A DNA stretch of 44,922 bases from Penium margaritaceum (taxonomy: Eukaryota; Streptophyta; Zygnematophyceae; Desmidiales; Peniaceae), in assembly GCA_023375785.1 (NCBI GenBank), contig SZWC01002390.1, positions 185,647 through 230,568 on the forward strand, written 5' to 3'. A model generated the notes under the pieces. That model was not told the origin of the DNA and searched no databases. It was given only the letters and a program-made list of their open reading frames with translations. The position numbers and the translations under genes were made by a program. Shown here piece after piece: positions 40,606-44,922 of this stretch. The first letter of the stretch is position 1; every line of letters starts with the position of its first letter.

Positions 40606-41406
40606 GTACTCCAGACATGATTATGGGTACTCTAGGCATGATTTTACAGAAATCTTGGCACAATGTACTCGAGAGTGGGTACTCCATACATGATTATGGG
40701 TACTCTAGACATGATTTTGCAAACTTCTTGGCACAATTCACTCGAGTGTGGGTACACCAGACATGATTATGGATACTCTTGACATGATTTTGCATAAATC
40801 TTGGCACGGTGTACTAGAGAGTGGGTACTCCAGACATGATTATGGACACTCCATACATGATTTTGCACACTTCTTGGCAGAATGTACTCGAGTGTGGATA
40901 CACCAGACATGATTATGGATACTCTAGGCATGATTTTGCACAAATCTTGGCACCGTGTACTCGAGAGTGGGTACTCCAGACATGATTATGGACACTCCAT
41001 ACATGATTTTGCACACTTCTTGGCAGAATGTACTCGAGTGTGGATACACCAGACATGATTATGGATACTCTAGGCATGATTTTGCACAAATCTTGGCACC
41101 GTGTACTCGAGAGGGGGTACTCCAGACATGATTATGGGTACTCCAGACATGATTTTGCAGACTTCTTGGCACAATGTACTCAAGTGTGGGTACTCCACAC
41201 ATGATTTTGGGTACTCCAGACATGATTTTGCATAATTCTTCGCACGATGTACTTGAGTGTGGGTACTCCAGACATGATTTTGGGGACTGCAGACATGATT
41301 TTGCAGAAATCTTCGCACATTGTACTCGAGTGTGGGTACTCCATACATGATTTTGCATGATACATGACACAATGTAGGGGAGTGTGGGTACTCCAGACAC
41401 GATTAT
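40606..41406. repeat. 73-bp satellite array with 146-bp higher-order dimers
   Basis: Ten head-to-tail units of exactly 73 bp start at 40606, 40679, 40752, 40825, 40898, 40971, 41044, 41117, 41190 and 41263, then a 52-bp deleted unit (41336-41387) and a partial. Each unit holds two 21-bp sub-repeats of the form GTACTCCAGACATGATTATGG. Units 1-8 alternate between an AATCTTGG/GAGAGTGG type and an ACTTCTTGG/GAGTGTGG type. Units 4-5 and 6-7 match at 145 of 146 positions. Minus-strand frames (EYP, KIMSGVP) merely read through the repeat. Confidence 0.97.
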
Positions 41407-41522
41407 CAGAAAAAATATGCTCTTAAGCGGAAAATGAAGGGCCATGTAGAAAGGAAAAGACATAATCATTCTTCACTAAGACCGTAAAAGGAGGGTATTC
41501 GAGAAAGGACGGACTTCTAATA
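41407..41522. other. Spacer between satellite and fold-back structure
   Basis: Nothing recognised. Confidence 0.4.
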
Positions 41523-41592
41523 TGTCCATCGTTTCGCCAAATAAAGCAGCGTTGTCCATGGTTTTTAACGACATAACAGCGATGCCCATGTT
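41523..41592 (+). repeat. Left arm of imperfect inverted repeat
   Basis: Matches the reverse complement of 42428-42497 at 52 of 70 ungapped positions (hand count). Identical blocks include TGTCCAT and TGCCCATGTT. Confidence 0.75.
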
Positions 41593-41758
41593 TGTCGTTC
41601 TTGGAGCGAAAATGGGCATGACTGTCATATATTTCATGTATTCACCGTTTTCGGCGTGGATTTTGACTTCGAGGGCGCAGCCGAACTTCACCCATCATCG
41701 CAAGCTCGCAGGAGGGGTTCTGCGACGAAACATCCCTGCGAGCTCGTGATGACCCTGT

Positions 41759-42266
41759 CAAACCCCCCATTTAAACTAGGGGGTTTTTCGTAAGTTTGGG
41801 GAGGTTTGCGAGATGCGGCGCACGTGTGATAGAAGAAAGGGAATCTGCCGGGCCCCGCGGTAGCGGGGCCCGGCAGATGCCCGGGCAAGGAAGAAAACAA
41901 GACCCAAACCCCCCATTTAAACTAAAGGGTTTGTCGTAAGTTTGGGTGGGTTTGCAAGATGCAGCGCACGTGTGATAGAAGAAAGGGAATCTGCCGGGCC
42001 CCGCTACCGCGGGACCCGGCAGATGCCCGGGCAAGTAAAACAATGAAACCCAAACCCCCCATTAAACTAGGGGGTTTGTAATAGGTTTGGTGGGGTTTGC
42101 AAGATGCGGCGCAGGTGTGATAGAAGAAAGAGAATCTGCTAGGCCCCGCTACCGCGGGGCCCAGCAGATGCCTAGGCAAGTAAAACAAAAAAAACCCAAA
42201 ACCCCCAGTGTCACTAGGGGGTTTGTCGAATATTGGAGGGGGTTTGCGAGATGCGGGGCACCATGT
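41759..42266. repeat. 146-bp tandem units, each with two hairpins
   Basis: Units start at 41759, 41905, 42051 and 42197 (spacing 146, 146, 146; the fourth is partial). Each begins with CAAACCCCC...GGGGGTTT (hairpin 1). Units 1-3 carry hairpin 2 with 16-bp arms ATCTGCCGGGCCCCGC (41843-41878, 41989-42024, 42134-42169) followed by a 10-bp palindrome (TGCCCGGGCA, or TGCCTAGGCA in unit 3). Hairpin 2 loop is GGTA in unit 1 and TACC in units 2 and 3. Confidence 0.95.
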
Positions 42267-42308
42267 CGCGAGTTTTGGAGTTCGCACTTGCGAACTCCAA
42301 AACTCGCG
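42267..42308. repeat. Perfect 19-bp inverted repeat with 4-base loop
   Basis: Arms CGCGAGTTTTGGAGTTCGC (42267-42285) and its exact reverse complement (42290-42308) enclose ACTT. It occupies the hairpin-2 position of unit 4 but has a different sequence. Two weaker hairpins follow (about 42316-42350, GACTTCTGACATCGG arm, and 42353-42371, GACTTCG/CGAAGTC). Confidence 0.95.
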
Positions 42309-42427
42309 GCATTGCGACTTCTGACATCGGTGAGGCCGGTGTTAGAAGTCACTGACTTCGCTTTCGAAGTCGGCGACGGGGGACATCGAGAGCGAAGTTG
42401 AATCCCGTTTTCGGTCGCTTATTCGAA

Positions 42428-42497
42428 AACATGGGCACCACTTTCATGTCGATTTCGACTATGGACAGCGTTGCTAAATCTGGCAAAACCATGGGCA
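42428..42497 (-). repeat. Right arm of imperfect inverted repeat
   Basis: Reverse complement partner of 41523-41592. Confidence 0.75.
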
Positions 42498-43540
42498 CCG
42501 GAGCATTTGGAACCTTCGATAAATGAATATGCGATGTGAAACCCTCATGCCCCTGTAAAGAGGTGGCATGGTGGACATGATTTGGCCAAAAAACAACATT
42601 AACATGCGCAGGGGCCATTGTGGACTCGGTGATTCAGTCCATACCCACGCCTCCCAAGGCTCGGGATAGTTTGGCGGACGCCAAGTCGGCATGGGCCTTC
42701 CCACGTTCCACACCATATGTTCTGCAGTCAGAGAAGCTAGGGCCCATGATGCTTCTTCATAGCCCAACTGCGGTTGCGTGCTACATACCGGTCCCACTCC
42801 TCCTTCAATGCGACCCATGTCCGTTGAGCAGCCACAGGGTCCGTTACGGGTGCACCCCATCCATGATGTGCCGGGCCGTTCGAACGTCCATCGGTGTCCA
42901 TCTCGATGAAATGTGGAGTCACCTTATGTGGATACATAGCAAAGTGGACTGAATGAGAAGCACTTTAAGTACACACGATAGTACCTGTTCATAGTGCGAA
43001 CCAGTACAACAAAGAGGTTCGACTCTGGAACTCTTTATTGGTGCATGGCAACGTTCGAGATGCAAACTCGGTCTGATTACTTGTTCTACGATTTGGAACG
43101 TGCTGCTGCAATGTTGGACGGGCAGAATTAACCTGCCCGTGTCCACGTGGAAACGGGCTACACGCATTAACCGTGCATCGGCAACATCATGACACACTCT
43201 TGCGACACACAGTCCCACATCCGCTTGGGTGGGGCTACGTCGTCCCTTGGGCCGTCGTCCACTTTCGGCGTGGACATCCATGCTTTACATGGGCTACGAC
43301 GTCTGATGTAAGCGATGTCGTGTCATACTATGTCAAATGCACTAATAATTCACATACCGTTTGCAACAACAAACCCGACATGCAAACGTAAATTAACAAC
43401 GACCCGAAACCAAGATTTTGAGCAGCAAAATTAGGGTCCCGTTACGTTGTTTAAGAGACAGTGTGGTTGGCTAGTGATGACGTTCTTATGAGGGTGTGCC
43501 GACGTCGACATCGCTAACCCCAAACCCTCTAGAATTCGTT
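42498..43540. other. No gene recognised
   Basis: This single-copy looking sequence has only short open frames on both strands. The longest (minus 43281-42919, 120 codons) has no recognisable motif. The minus-strand peptide near 42830-42770 (QRTWVALKEEWDRY) looks helical and charged, but nothing around it supports a gene. Confidence 0.4.
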
Positions 43541-43710
43541 GAAAAAATGGGGGCGACGTAGCCATAATTCTCAGAACGGGTGCAAGTTATGAAACCAATA
43601 AAAAATGGGGGCGACCTGACCAGAAGTTTTTCGTGTGGGGCCGACCTTGCTTTTTGTTCTCAGAATGGGGGCGTCTAAGGCATGGTCGGCCGAAAATTGG
43701 GGCGATCCAG
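43541..43710 (+). repeat. Cluster of TGGGGGCGA-like motifs
   Basis: Near 43542, 43600, 43661 and 43693 the sequence repeats AATGGGGGCGA or a close variant, with a weaker one (TGGGGCCGAC) near 43635. Two are preceded by TTCTCAGAA. Function unknown. Confidence 0.6.
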
Positions 43711-44640
43711 GAATTAGCCGACAAACGCTGGCTACAAACGTCAGTTCATGTCCAATTTGTGTTCTTTGTTTCTGCCTGCGGTTCGGTCGGCTTCAATAAC
43801 GGCATGCCGAGCGGGAGAGACAGCGCCACGTGGCAGGCATGGCGCCGTCTCTCCGCACCCACCAATGCATGTGCTCGCCAACGTTTCCAGTATGGCCTTG
43901 CGACATGTTAACACGATGAGGCAAGGGAGGCTGTCGGCGCCGCCACCGACGTGCCTGTTGTGGCGAGGAGCCGCCAAGGGACGAGAGATGGAGTGTGGAC
44001 AGGCGCGGTGGAAGGTGGTGCTGAGAGGGGCTGAGGCCGGAAGTCGAACCGAGAGAGCAAAGTAGTGGAGGGCAGAGCAGAGCAAGATTCGTTCGGTGTG
44101 CCTAGCAACGGCGTCCAGGGCACCCCGGCACCGTTGCCAGCATGTCAGGCACGGTTGCATGGCTGCCATGGGCGCGCGTGCCGCGTGCCGTCCACCAAAT
44201 CCCTCCACCATGCCTTGCGAGGCGTGCGTCGCGCGCTGTAACGCAGGCTCAGCGGGGCAGGCTGTGGCCGCCAGGCCACAGCCTGCTCTGCTTCCCACGT
44301 CGCGGGGAGGGCCACGCACACTCGCACACGTAGCCCAGCGTAGCCACTGCCGCAGCAGTGCATGCGCGTGCTATAAGCCATGATTGGTCCGACGGCCACG
44401 TCACCTGCGGCAGCTTTTCACTCGGATTTCCTCAACTCCTTGTGGCTCAGCTTTTGCCCTCGTTTCCTCTCTCCATGCATTCGGAGGTCGAGCCCGCGGC
44501 GGAGGTGGCAGTGTGCCACAGGTGCCTGGGCGGGTGTTGCGGCGAACAACGCACACGACTTCACGCAGGAGAGGACCATTCTGGTGCGCTGTGCATCACG
44601 TCTTGCTTCGCGTGCGTGTTTTGAGTGCGTGCGAGCGACA
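43711..44640. other. GC-rich tail, no gene recognised
   Basis: Long frames on both strands, the longest minus 44319-43741 (192 codons), are Ala/Arg/Pro/Cys-rich and have antisense frames of similar length, as GC-rich DNA produces by chance. Two hairpins lie inside: 43811-43856 (near-perfect, about 16-bp arms) and 44257-44286 (perfect). Confidence 0.4.
44257..44286. repeat. Perfect 13-bp inverted repeat with 4-base loop
   Basis: Arms GCAGGCTGTGGCC (44257-44269) and GGCCACAGCCTGC (44274-44286) enclose GCCA. Confidence 0.95.
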
Positions 44641-44687
44641 ACCACCACCACCACCACCACCACCACCACCACCACCACCACCACCAT
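44641..44687. repeat. (ACC)n microsatellite
   Basis: About 47 bases of pure ACC. Confidence 0.97.
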
Positions 44688-44819
44688 CGGTGGCACAGGC
44701 AGCAGCGCCACTGCTGCTATGGTGCTATCACGCGCGAGTGGGCAGAGGTCCACAGCAGGCGGTTATTCACATGAGGTGCTGGAGCCCGTGTTTGCCCAAC
44801 GCTACATGAAAGAACCGCT

Positions 44820-44885
44820 CACTCGGTGCGTGTGCCTATGTGTGTGTGCGTGCGCGCGTGCCCGTGTGCCCGCGTGCGCGCGTGT

Positions 44886-44922
<37 letters not shown>
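44820..44922. repeat. GT/GC-alternating stretch ending in (GT)n
   Basis: Alternating purine-pyrimidine sequence (GTGCGTGTGC type) becomes pure GT from 44887 to the window end. Such sequence can adopt Z-DNA. Confidence 0.9.

Noticed and set aside
40606..41406. CRISPR-like array
   Set aside because: The 73-bp units are directly abutting with no unique spacers; it is a satellite in a eukaryotic context.
41059..41469. Minus-strand 136-codon frame with repeating EYP and KSC peptides
   Set aside because: 73 is not a multiple of three, so the frame cycles through the satellite; there is no start or domain.
43741..44319. 192-codon minus-strand frame
   Set aside because: GC-rich composition with comparable antisense frames and no recognisable motif; insufficient support for a gene.

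Overview
The window is a eukaryotic repeat block with no recognisable host gene. It consists almost entirely of decayed Ty1/copia LTR retrotransposons nested in one another, followed by two satellite-like arrays and an unannotatable GC-rich tail. Three elements have a primer-binding site complementary to the 3' end of a plant-type initiator tRNA-Met (TGGTATCAGAGC or one mismatch). A fourth has 15 bases identical to the anticodon arm of the same tRNA. That points to a green-lineage (streptophyte alga or land plant) nuclear genome; I cannot name the species.

Layout. (1) 1-1600: the 3' part of a copia gag on the minus strand (fragment A), joined to an unidentified coding-like repeat (G, copy 1). 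(2) 1601-23563: element C, a minus-strand copia with both LTRs. It is split by two later insertions: element B (2521-10194, plus strand), which interrupts C's RNase H codons, and element D (16608-22503, minus strand), which interrupts C's long 5' leader at an 18-bp minisatellite with a perfect GGAGG target duplication. (3) 23564-24245: repeat units like those at 36300-36750, then a CA microsatellite and a 644-base gap. (4) 24890-36277: element F, a minus-strand copia of the same gag type as B. It carries element E (31106-36068, plus strand, target duplication GACAC/GGCAC) next to G copy 2, near F's 5' LTR. (5) 36278-39900: remnants of another minus-strand copia (H): LTR with about 120-bp internal repeats, polypurine tract, a degenerate protease and a degenerate zinc knuckle. 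(6) 39930-40605: a TATA-containing, LTR-like stretch and unassigned sequence. (7) 40606-41406: a 73-bp satellite organised as 146-bp dimers. (8) 41523-42497: a fold-back structure in which about 74%-identical inverted arms enclose 146-bp tandem units, each carrying strong hairpins. (9) 42500-44922: no recognisable gene; hairpins, a TGGGGGCG motif cluster, (ACC)n and (GT)n.

Each copia element follows gag - protease - integrase - reverse transcriptase - RNase H, and each is broken by stops, frameshifts or catalytic substitutions. None looks autonomous. E is the best preserved (a 669-codon integrase-RT frame) but has lost most of gag and one RT active-site Asp.

Three isolated single N bases (19994, 26832, 38588) are each flanked by equal-length, near-identical copies (225, 260 and 301 bp). 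These look like unmerged contig overlaps rather than biology, so the true locus is about 0.8 kb shorter and the D and F frames across them are less broken than they appear.
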